In this document: one piece after another, positions 21,171 to 32,476 of the stretch
Position numbering within the stretch: position 1 is the first letter of the stretch
Layout of the letters: each line of letters opens with the position of its first letter
From: Polaromonas sp. C04
GTDB taxonomy: Bacteria > Pseudomonadota > Gammaproteobacteria > Burkholderiales > Burkholderiaceae_C
Reading direction: 5' to 3'
Assembly (NCBI RefSeq): GCF_002002705.1
Contig: NZ_MUNS01000020.1
Location: 434,001 to 498,000, forward strand
DNA length: 64,000 bases
Translations under genes and position numbers: made by a program
The notes under the pieces: generated by a model
What the model saw: only the letters and a program-made list of their open reading frames with translations
Database searches by the model: none
What the model was told of the DNA's origin: nothing

Positions 21171-22334
21171 ATGACAACACGCGGAAAGATCAGGCAATAT
21201 CTGATCGGTGCTGCGTGTGCCGCCGGCGCGCTGATGGCGCCTGCGGCACACGCGGCAGGGGTGCTGCGGGTGTGCACCGATCCGGACAACCTGCCCTTCA
21301 GCAAGGCGGACGGACCCGAGCACGGCCTGTACGTGGAGCTGGCCAATATGGTGGCCCGGCGCATGGGCGATACGGCGCAGTATGTCTGGTGGCTGTCATT
21401 CAGCGAGAAGAAGGCGCTGCGCAACACCCTTCTCAATGACAAGTGCGATGCCTACTTTGCCCTGCCGGTGGACCCCGAGTACAAGGCTCCTGGTGTCCAG
21501 CGGACGCAGGCCTTTCTCGACATGAGCTACGCCATCGTCGCGCCGACCGAAGACAAGATCAACGGCCTGGCCGACCTCAGGGGCAAGCGCGTCGCCGTAT
21601 TGAGCGGCTCGGCGCCGCATATTTTGCTGGCCAGCCAGAAGGGCTACACCACCAGCAGTTTCGTCCTCAACGAGGACGCGATGAATGCGCTGGAAAAAGG
21701 CGAAGTTGACGCCGCCATTTTGTGGGGCCCGAGCGCCGGCTATGAAAACCTGACGCGGTTCCACAGCCGCTGGCGTGTGACTCCCGTCAGCGGCGAGGGT
21801 ATGTCCGGGCGGATGGCGGTCGCGGTACGCCGGGGCAACGATGGTCTGGCGGCCGACATCAACCAGGCGCTGATCGACCTGCGGCCCGACATCGTGGCGC
21901 TGGCAGACAAATACGGTTTCCCGCGCGGCAAGCCCATACAACTGGCGAGCGCATCGGATGGTTCGCGCAGCATGCAGGGGTCCGGTGCGAACGGGCCTGC
22001 CGATTCTCTCGTGCAGGCGAGGGTGGCGCGCGCTGGCTTCATCAAAACTGCCGACACGACGCCGCCGGCCGCTGCCACCGGTGGCGACGCGAAAGCCGGG
22101 CGCGAATTCTTCAACAGTACCTGCGCGCATTGCCACAGCACTGATGGGGCCAGCCCTATCAGTGCGCGCGATTTGCGGCGCCTTAAATCACGCTACAAGG
22201 ACCAGTGGCCTGAGACGGCTGAAACTACCATCAAAAATGGCAGGCCGGATGCCGGCATGCCAACTTGGGGAGGCATTCTCAGCCAAAAGGACATCGATGA
22301 CATCGTCAGTTTCCTGACGACGATCCAAAAATAG
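21171..22334 (+). CDS. XoxJ/MxaJ-like binding protein fused to a cytochrome c domain
   Basis: A 387-aa secreted protein. After a signal peptide (to about residue 29), residues 30-260 form a periplasmic binding-protein domain of the quinoprotein-associated MxaJ/XoxJ type (VLRVCTDPDNLPFSKADG, SFSEKKALRNTLL). A linker follows. Residues 305-387 are a mono-haem cytochrome c with CAHCH (318-322) and a probable axial Met363 in GMPTWGG. XoxJ is thought to help activate the dehydrogenase and XoxG is its electron acceptor; in many methylotrophs they are separate proteins. The gene starts 16 nt after the quinoprotein gene with a CGGAGAA site. Confidence 0.9.
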   Translation: MTTRGKIRQYLIGAACAAGALMAPAAHAAGVLRVCTDPDNLPFSKADGPEHGLYVELANMVARRMGDTAQYVWWLSFSEKKALRNTLLNDKCDAYFALPVDPEYKAPGVQRTQAFLDMSYAIVAPTEDKINGLADLRGKRVAVLSGSAPHILLASQKGYTTSSFVLNEDAMNALEKGEVDAAILWGPSAGYENLTRFHSRWRVTPVSGEGMSGRMAVAVRRGNDGLAADINQALIDLRPDIVALADKYGFPRGKPIQLASASDGSRSMQGSGANGPADSLVQARVARAGFIKTADTTPPAAATGGDAKAGREFFNSTCAHCHSTDGASPISARDLRRLKSRYKDQWPETAETTIKNGRPDAGMPTWGGILSQKDIDDIVSFLTTIQK

Positions 22335-22441
22335 CGCATGGGGCGACGGCAGGTGAGTTCATCGCCCCTCACGCACAAATGGTCGCGCGCGTTTCGATTT
22401 CCGTCCGCGTCCGGGTTCCATGAGCGTTTTCTGGAGATCCA

Positions 22442-24637
22442 TTGAAGTGCCAATTTATATTCGTTGATTGCAGTCTGCCGGCTGGGCGTCCGCGGCGGAT
22501 CGCAGCCGGTCATGCACTGGCTTTCCTGATCGCGTCGGGCTGCACTCTACAAGCGCTGGGACAAACCGCATCAGAACCGGCTGGTGAACCTTCCCTCAGT
22601 CCGGTGGTGGTAACGGTGACACATGGCGTGGAGCAATCTGCATTCGATGCGCCGGCTTCGGTGGATGTCATTGACGCATCAACCATTCGAAATGCGGGGC
22701 CAGAGGTCAATCTGTCCGAGGCGCTGGTCCGGGTTCCCGGCGTGGTTGCGCAAAATCGCCAGAACTATGCGCAGGACATTCAGATTTCGTCGCGGGGATT
22801 TGGCGCGCGTTCTACCTTCGGTGTTCGGGGCCTGAGACTCTACGCCGACGGCATCCCTGCGAGCTTCCCGGACGGGCAAGGGCAGGTGTCGAATTTCGAT
22901 CTGGCGTCTGCGTCCAGGATCGAAGTTTTGCGCGGGCCATTTTCGGTTCTTTACGGCAACTCTTCTGGCGGCGTGATCAGCCTGTTTACCGCCGACGGCG
23001 GCCCGCAAACTATTGCCGACATATCCACCACTTGGGGTAGCAACGGCGTGCAGCGCACTGGTGTGAAATTGAGTGGCACGGAAGGTGCGCTGCAGTACAA
23101 CATCAGCGCCGCCAAGTTCGGTACGGATGGTTATCGCGAGCACAGCGCTGCGACCCGGGAAAATTTCAACGGCAAATTGAGATACACCGTCAGCGATGAC
23201 ACCCACTGGACATTCGTGCTCAATAACGTGAACATGCCCGGTGTTCAGGACCCGCTCGGGCTGACGCGAGCGGAAATGCTCGCCAATCCGCGCCAGGCGA
23301 CGCCCAGTGCCTACACATTCAATACGCGCAAATCGGTGAGCCAGCTTCAAGGCGGTATCGTGTTTGATCAACGCTTGGGTGCTGGGCAGTCGTTCCAGAT
23401 TACCACCTACTACGGCACGCGCAGTACCGAGCAGTTCCAGTCGATTCCCGTGGCGACCCAGGCATCGTTAACACAGCCGGGCGGCGTGATCGATTTGAGC
23501 AGCCGCTACCAGGGACTGGACGCACGCTGGATTGATAAATCCCGGTTGCTGGGCAAGCCGTTGACACTGACAGCTGGCGTGTCGACGGATCAGCTGAGCC
23601 AGGCGAGACTTGGTTTCCAAAACTTTGTTGGCACCACACTCGGAGTGCAGGGAGCCCTGCGACGTGACGAGCTCGATACGGTTAACGCGTTCGATCAATA
23701 CGTGCAGGGGCAATGGGAAGTGGCTGAGCGATGGAGTGTTTCTGCAGGCTTGCGTCATTCGCGCGTGTCGTTCGGCTCGCAAGACCGCTACATTGTTGTC
23801 GGTAACGGCGACGACAGCGGCTCCGTCAGCTATCAGGCCACAACGCCAGCACTCGGTGTGGTGTTCCATGTCACCGACGCCTTGAACCTCTACGCGTCAG
23901 CGGGGCGCGGTTTTGAGACGCCAACCCTTAATGAATTGGCCTATCGTGCCGATGGGGGGACGGGCCTGAATTTTGACTTGCAGAGCGCAACCAGCCGGCA
24001 ATGGGAAGTCGGGATGAAAACCGAGTTCATTTCGAACTGGCGCTTGAATGCGGCCTATTTCCGGGCGAATACGGCCAATGAGACGGTGGTGCTGAGTAAC
24101 TTTGGTGGCCGCAGCACCTACCAAAATGCCGGGATGACCCAGCGCGACGGCATTGAGGCCGCGCTGTCCGGACACTGGGGTAAGGGCTGGTCGACGTATC
24201 TGGCCGCGACGTATCTGAATGCTACATACGGCAGTAGTTTCCTGACTTGCGTCGCCGCACCGTGCACCACACCGAACACGCTGATTGCCGCGGGAAACCG
24301 GATCCCCGGCATTCCCCGCGCCAGCCTTTTTGGTGAGCTGGCCTGGCAGCACCCGGCCTGGGGTCTGGAAACTGCTCTGGAATGGCGTCACGTGGGGAAA
24401 ATCTATGTGGATGATCGCAACAGCGACGCCGCGTCGCAGGTGAGTCTGATTAACTTGAGGGCGTCGCTGACGCAGAAATTGGGCCACTGGGCAGTCAGGG
24501 AATTTGTTCGCGTCGACAATCTAACCAATCGCAACTATTCGGGCTCGGTCATTGTCAATGAAGGTACCAGCCGCTTCTTCGAACCTGCACCGGGCCGCAA
24601 CTGGCTGGCTGGTTTGGGCGCAGCATATACGTTCTAG
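22442..24637 (+). CDS. pqqU: TonB-dependent receptor, PqqU (YncD)-like
   Basis: A 731-aa outer-membrane receptor. From memory of the E. coli PQQ receptor PqqU/YncD, long identical or near-identical segments occur along its length. Examples are QNRQNYAQDIQISSRGFGAR, YADGIPASFPDGQGQ, EVLRGPFSVLYGN, QSIPV, GNGDDSG, GRGFETPTLNELAYRADG and GSVIVNEG with EPAPGRN near the end. The N-terminus has a signal sequence and a TonB-box-like VVVTVT. The start is TTG 22442 with a GGAGATCC site. Lying just downstream of a PQQ enzyme, it likely imports the PQQ that enzyme needs. Confidence 0.87.
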   Translation: MKCQFIFVDCSLPAGRPRRIAAGHALAFLIASGCTLQALGQTASEPAGEPSLSPVVVTVTHGVEQSAFDAPASVDVIDASTIRNAGPEVNLSEALVRVPGVVAQNRQNYAQDIQISSRGFGARSTFGVRGLRLYADGIPASFPDGQGQVSNFDLASASRIEVLRGPFSVLYGNSSGGVISLFTADGGPQTIADISTTWGSNGVQRTGVKLSGTEGALQYNISAAKFGTDGYREHSAATRENFNGKLRYTVSDDTHWTFVLNNVNMPGVQDPLGLTRAEMLANPRQATPSAYTFNTRKSVSQLQGGIVFDQRLGAGQSFQITTYYGTRSTEQFQSIPVATQASLTQPGGVIDLSSRYQGLDARWIDKSRLLGKPLTLTAGVSTDQLSQARLGFQNFVGTTLGVQGALRRDELDTVNAFDQYVQGQWEVAERWSVSAGLRHSRVSFGSQDRYIVVGNGDDSGSVSYQATTPALGVVFHVTDALNLYASAGRGFETPTLNELAYRADGGTGLNFDLQSATSRQWEVGMKTEFISNWRLNAAYFRANTANETVVLSNFGGRSTYQNAGMTQRDGIEAALSGHWGKGWSTYLAATYLNATYGSSFLTCVAAPCTTPNTLIAAGNRIPGIPRASLFGELAWQHPAWGLETALEWRHVGKIYVDDRNSDAASQVSLINLRASLTQKLGHWAVREFVRVDNLTNRNYSGSVIVNEGTSRFFEPAPGRNWLAGLGAAYTF

Positions 24638-24695
24638 GCAGTGCTTCGAACACGCCGCCGTCTGGGCGGTCTGAATTTGATGAAAGGGGAATGGT

Positions 24696-25766
24696 ATGGA
24701 AAACCTCGATGTGATGGTGCTGCGCACCCTGCGCGACTGGCGCACGTCCGGCAAGCGCGCCTTGCTGGCCACTGTGGTGCGCACCTGGGGCTCCTCGCCG
24801 CGGCCCGTGGGCTCGATCATGGCGCTGTGCGAAGACGGCCTGGTCGTGGGCTCTGTGTCGGGCGGCTGCATCGAAGACGACCTGATCTATCGCCACACGC
24901 AGGCTTATTCAGGCAAGGATTCGGGCAACCAGATTCCCATGGGCGCGCCCGGTTTCGTCAAATACGGTGTCACGGCCGACGAGGCGCACCGCTTCGGCCT
25001 GCCCTGCGGCGGCACGCTCGAGTTGCTGCTGGAATACGACCCGGACGCCGCCAGCCTGTCCACGCTGGTCAACGCCCTGGACGCGGGCCAGTCGATGCAG
25101 CGTACCGTGCGCCTCGCTGACGGCAGCGTGTCGCTCACGCCGGCCACGGCGCCGGCAGAACTGGACTTGTCGCAGACCGAACTGGTGAATACCTTTGGCC
25201 CCGAGTACCGCATGCTGGTGATCGGCGCGGGCCAGTTGAGTGAATATCTCGCGACCATGGCCCTGTTCAGTGGCTTTGCCGTGACGGTGTGCGATCCGCG
25301 CGAAGAATACCGCAGTGGCTGGTCGGTGGCCGGCGCCAAGGTGGTCAGCGAGATGCCCGACGACGTGGTGGCGGCCTTCAGGGCGGATCGGCGCAGCTGT
25401 GTCGTGGCCCTCACGCACGACCCCAAGCTGGACGACCTCGCGCTGCTGGAGGCGCTCAAGACCGACGCCTTCTACGTGGGTGCCATTGGTTCGCGCCGCA
25501 ACAACAGCGCGCGCAAGCAGCGCATGATCGAGCACTTCGAGCAGACCGAGGCCAGCCTGGCGCGCCTGCGCGGGCCGATCGGCATCTACATCGGCAGCAA
25601 GACGCCGCCGGAAATTGCGGTCAGCGTGATGGCCGAAATCCTCGCCGTCAAAAACGGCGTCACCTTGCCGCGCGACATGGACGTGGCCCGGGCCAAGGAC
25701 GAGCTTGCCATCGTCGCCAACGATCCCGGCGAGCTGGTGTGCGCCATGCCGCGCAGCTACGCTTGA
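24696..25766 (+). CDS. xdhC: XdhC/CoxI-family molybdenum cofactor maturation protein
   Basis: A 356-aa protein of the XdhC family, whose members bind molybdenum cofactor, protect it and help add its sulfido ligand before insertion into xanthine oxidase-family enzymes. The N-terminal XdhC domain shows VVRTWGSSPRPVGSIMAL and VSGGCIEDDL. The C-terminal Rossmann-like domain shows VIGAGQLSEYLA and YVGAIGSRRNN. ATG 24696 has a GAAAGGGGAA site. It is separated from the coxSLM operon by the quinoprotein genes but is transcribed in the same direction, and it is the obvious chaperone for CoxL. Confidence 0.92.
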   Translation: MENLDVMVLRTLRDWRTSGKRALLATVVRTWGSSPRPVGSIMALCEDGLVVGSVSGGCIEDDLIYRHTQAYSGKDSGNQIPMGAPGFVKYGVTADEAHRFGLPCGGTLELLLEYDPDAASLSTLVNALDAGQSMQRTVRLADGSVSLTPATAPAELDLSQTELVNTFGPEYRMLVIGAGQLSEYLATMALFSGFAVTVCDPREEYRSGWSVAGAKVVSEMPDDVVAAFRADRRSCVVALTHDPKLDDLALLEALKTDAFYVGAIGSRRNNSARKQRMIEHFEQTEASLARLRGPIGIYIGSKTPPEIAVSVMAEILAVKNGVTLPRDMDVARAKDELAIVANDPGELVCAMPRSYA

Positions 25767-25899
25767 GCGTGCGCGCGACTGCGTAACAAAGTGCATACGA
25801 ACATACCGGCCGCACCTTAACGGAATAGACTGACTCCTGCCCATCGGCCCCGTTCCCGTCACGTGGGCGCCCGGCCGACCGTGGATCGAGGGGTGCCAA

Positions 25900-26583
25900 T
25901 TGAATCCGAATGATCACGTCCGCGTACTGATCGTCGACGACGAGGCGCAATCTTTGCAGCGGTGCAGTGCTGCCGTGCTGGCCGACCCGAGCCTGCGCCT
26001 GATCGGGGCGGTGACCAGCGGCGCTGCTGCCATCGCGCTGCTGGATCATTGCCCGCCCGATGTGATGCTGATCGATCCGGGCCTGCCCGACATGCTCGGC
26101 ATCGAAGTGATCCGCCACGCAGTCAGGCACTGTCCGAACACGCATGTTCTGGTGGTGGCCGCGTCGGCGGGTGCCGGCCATGTGCTGGCCTGTGTTGAGG
26201 CGGGCGCGACGGGTTACCTGCTCAAGGATGTACCGGCGCCGCGCATCTGCGTCAGTATTCATGAGCTGCACGACGGCGGCGCATCGATCGGCCCCGGCAT
26301 GGCCCGCCATGTTCTCGCGTGCTTCCCGCAGACTCCGGCTCCGGCGGCACCTGTGGCCCCGGTGAATGGGGCCGTACGCAACGGAAGTCCCGTGTTGCTG
26401 TCGCAGCGCGAGTCGGACATCCTGCGACTCGTGGCCAAGGGCATGGCCTTCGCCGAGGTTGGTGCGCTGCTCTCCATCTCGCCGCATACGGTGGTGACGC
26501 ACGTGAAGAAAATCTACCGCAAGCTGGCAGTTCATTCGCGCGGGGAGGCCGTTTTCGAGGCCAGCCAGATGGGGCTGCTGTAA
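25900..26583 (+). CDS. LuxR/NarL-family response regulator
   Basis: A 227-aa two-domain regulator. The receiver has the acidic pair in IVDDE, a phospho-acceptor Asp in MLIDPGLPD and the conserved Lys in YLLKD. The usual Thr/Ser after the fourth strand appears to be Ala (LVVAASAG). The C-terminal LuxR-type HTH reads LSQRESDILRLVAKGMAFAEVGALLSISPHTVVTHVKKIYRKL. The start is TTG 25900 after a GAGGGG site. No sensor kinase is adjacent. NarL-type regulators control quinoprotein ethanol oxidation in pseudomonads (AgmR/ExaE), so a role in this cluster is plausible but unproven. Confidence 0.88.
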   Translation: MNPNDHVRVLIVDDEAQSLQRCSAAVLADPSLRLIGAVTSGAAAIALLDHCPPDVMLIDPGLPDMLGIEVIRHAVRHCPNTHVLVVAASAGAGHVLACVEAGATGYLLKDVPAPRICVSIHELHDGGASIGPGMARHVLACFPQTPAPAAPVAPVNGAVRNGSPVLLSQRESDILRLVAKGMAFAEVGALLSISPHTVVTHVKKIYRKLAVHSRGEAVFEASQMGLL

Positions 26584-26770
26584 GGGCGCGCGCGTGCGCC
26601 CCGGGCGGCGCTGTGCCTGTCGCTGGTCGCTGGTTGCATACCGTGTTCGCGTGATTCTCCCTTTGCCGAAACACCTGTTTGCGGTATTGGAGCGGGCGGC
26701 GCAGCTTTCTATATTGACTGATCCATACCATGGCCGTGGCGCAAAGCGGCGCCTGCAAGGAGGAGTCAGT

Positions 26771-27052
26771 ATGAATCACCATTCCGGCCGTTCCCTGCCA
26801 TCGCACCGAAAAGGCGGGGGTTTTGGGCGCTGGGCGAGCCTTGTGCTGGGGCTGGCGCTGGCCATCATCGGATTGCTGCTGGTGGGCGGGCGGGCTGGCG
26901 GCAGCGGCCGGCTGCTCGACGACATCACCACGCCGGCTGGGGTGCCTTTGCCGGCCAGCTATGCCGGCAGCCGCGACCCGTCAGTCCCGGCGGCTGAAAC
27001 CGTGCATTTCACCGCGCAAGACAGCGATACCGCGCCCGTTGCCACTTTCTGA
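26771..27052 (+). CDS. Small membrane protein of unknown function
   Basis: A 93-aa protein with a strong AAGGAGGAG ribosome site before ATG 26771. Residues 1-22 are polar and basic (HHSGRSLPSHRKGGG). Residues 23-42 form one hydrophobic helix (SLVLGLALAIIGLLLVGG), and the remainder is soluble and probably periplasmic. The helix faintly resembles the N-terminal membrane region of quinoprotein glucose dehydrogenases, but I do not claim homology. It follows the response regulator by 187 nt. Confidence 0.6.
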   Translation: MNHHSGRSLPSHRKGGGFGRWASLVLGLALAIIGLLLVGGRAGGSGRLLDDITTPAGVPLPASYAGSRDPSVPAAETVHFTAQDSDTAPVATF

Positions 27053-27203
27053 TTAACCGGTCCTGCTGCGCGCGCCGTGGAGCGCGCGGGTCATCAAAGA
27101 TGCGGCCGTCCGCATGCCCGCAAGGTTAGGCTGCGCGCCATCATTTTTTCCGAAACAATGGTGAAATGCGGCAACGCATGGGATAAGGGCAAACTCCCAC
27201 ACC

Positions 27204-30890
<3,687 letters not shown>

Positions 30891-30974
30891 AACGGCGCAC
30901 CTCCTGGTTGTGCATCAAATGTGACTGTACCCCTTGTCCGGCATGCGCTATATGCTATCAATTAAGGAGTTTCG

Positions 30975-31511
30975 ATGATGACGAACGCCTTTTCAGATAA
31001 CTACCGTTTTCTGGCGCGCTACAACCGCTGGTTCAACGGGCGGCTGTACGACGCCTGCGAAAAACTTGACGATGTGGAGCGCAAGCGCGACCGCGGCGCC
31101 TTCTTCGGCTCCATCCACCATACGCTCACTCATCTGGTGCTGGCCGACAAGATGTGGCTGCAGCGCTTTGCGCGCCAGGGCGTGGCTTTCGAGGCGTTCC
31201 CGCCCGAGCTGCTGACCCTGCCAGAAGGCTCGGACTACACCAGCGATTTGCATCCGCATTGGCACGATCTCAAACACACGCGCGAGGCGCTGGACGCCGC
31301 CATCGAAGCCTGGGTCGCCGAAATGCCCGATGACTTTTTGACGCGCACCATGCGCTACAGCAACACCAAGGGCGTGCAGCGCGCGCATCCGATGTGGCAG
31401 GCCATGACTCACTTCTTCAACCACCAGACGCACCACCGCGGGCAGGTGACCACCTTGCTTATGCAGGCCGGCGTGGACGTGGGGGTGACGGACTTGATTG
31501 CGCTTGTGTAG
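30975..31511 (+). CDS. DinB family protein
   Basis: A 178-aa four-helix-bundle protein of the DinB/YfiT superfamily. The putative metal-binding histidines lie in SIHHTLTHLVLADKMW near residue 50 and FFNHQTHHRGQVTTLL near residue 150, the normal three-His pattern. Members include metal-dependent thiol transferases and DNA-damage-inducible proteins of unknown activity. An AAGGAG site precedes tandem ATGs (30975 and 30978). Its last 53 nt overlap the 3' end of the convergent LysR gene. Confidence 0.88.
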   Translation: MMTNAFSDNYRFLARYNRWFNGRLYDACEKLDDVERKRDRGAFFGSIHHTLTHLVLADKMWLQRFARQGVAFEAFPPELLTLPEGSDYTSDLHPHWHDLKHTREALDAAIEAWVAEMPDDFLTRTMRYSNTKGVQRAHPMWQAMTHFFNHQTHHRGQVTTLLMQAGVDVGVTDLIALV

Positions 31512-32379
31512 CGCGGAACACGTCCAGCAGCGCAGGCAATGCCGTCGGCAGGCGCCGCTCCTGCCAGACGCAATAGACCTCGGAGCGGTACTTGGAGGCA
31601 CTCAAGGGCACGAACCGCACGCCGGCGATGCCGGCCTCGCGCAGCGCATTCGGAACCACGGCGATGCCCACGCCCTTGGCGACCAGTGAGATCACACTCA
31701 GCCAGTGACGCACTTCGTGCTTGACCAGCGGTTGCAAACCCTGCTCGGCGCACAGGGCGAGGATGCGCTCAAAGTAGTCAGGGGAGGCGCCGCGCGAGAA
31801 CAGGATGAACGCGTCGCTGGACAGTTCGCGCAGTTCAACGCTGGCCTGGCGCGCGGCCGGATGGGACTGGGGCAGGCAGCAGACAAAGGGCTCGGACATG
31901 TACATGAAGCGCTTCATGTCGGCCGGGATGCGGCTGGTGTGGACAAAGCCGACGTCGAGTTGCCGGCGTCCGATTGCCTCCACCTGCTCGGCCGAGTTCA
32001 ACTCGGTCAACTGGACCTGGACCAGCGGATGGGCTTCCTGAAAGCTGCGCAGCCGCTCGGGCAGGCCGCGGTAAATCATCGACCCCACAAAGCCCACCCG
32101 CAGCTTGCTGGTGGTGCCCGCCGCCACCTGCCGCGCCAGGGTTTGCGCCTGCTCGGCCTCGGCCAGTAGCCGCAGCGCCGATTCGCGAAAGCTGTCGCCC
32201 GCCGGCGTCAGCTTGACGCCCTTGCTGCTGCGCTCGAACAGCGCAACACCCAGTGACGCCTCCAGCTGCTTGATGTTGAAGCTCAGCGGTGGCTGCGTCA
32301 TGGCCAGGCGCTGGGCGGCCCGGCCAAAGTGCAGCTCATCGGCCAGCACGACAAAGTAACGCAGGTGTCGAAGTTCCAT
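31459..32379 (-). CDS. LysR-family transcriptional regulator
   Basis: A 306-aa LysR regulator. The N-terminal winged helix reads MELRHLRYFVVLADELHFGRAAQRL with the recognition segment MTQPPLSFNIKQLEASLG. The effector-binding domain starts near KLRVGFVGSM. It is divergent from the acyl-CoA dehydrogenase gene with a 97-nt gap holding a dyad, so it probably regulates that gene and the downstream CoA-transferase genes. The C-terminal tail (SSPSPPRPRRPA) is encoded antisense to the dinB 3' end. Confidence 0.92.
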   Translation of the reverse strand: MELRHLRYFVVLADELHFGRAAQRLAMTQPPLSFNIKQLEASLGVALFERSSKGVKLTPAGDSFRESALRLLAEAEQAQTLARQVAAGTTSKLRVGFVGSMIYRGLPERLRSFQEAHPLVQVQLTELNSAEQVEAIGRRQLDVGFVHTSRIPADMKRFMYMSEPFVCCLPQSHPAARQASVELRELSSDAFILFSRGASPDYFERILALCAEQGLQPLVKHEVRHWLSVISLVAKGVGIAVVPNALREAGIAGVRFVPLSASKYRSEVYCVWQERRLPTALPALLDVFRATQAQSSPSPPRPRRPA

Positions 32380-32384
32380 CGTGA

Positions 32385-32402
32385 TTCAAGATTTGTATTG
32401 AA
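32385..32402. promoter_or_regulatory. Candidate LysR-type operator
   Basis: Inverted repeat TTCAA (32385-32389) and TTGAA (32398-32402) with an 8-nt spacer, next to the lysR start and within the divergent promoter region shared with the acyl-CoA dehydrogenase gene. LysR sites usually contain T-N11-A within an interrupted dyad, which this satisfies. The assignment is inferred from position. Confidence 0.45.
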
Positions 32403-32476
32403 TAAGTGATATTCGGTATTGGAAATTAGATCACAGGCGTCGAATAATCAAACCAGATAACCAATGGAGACAGACG

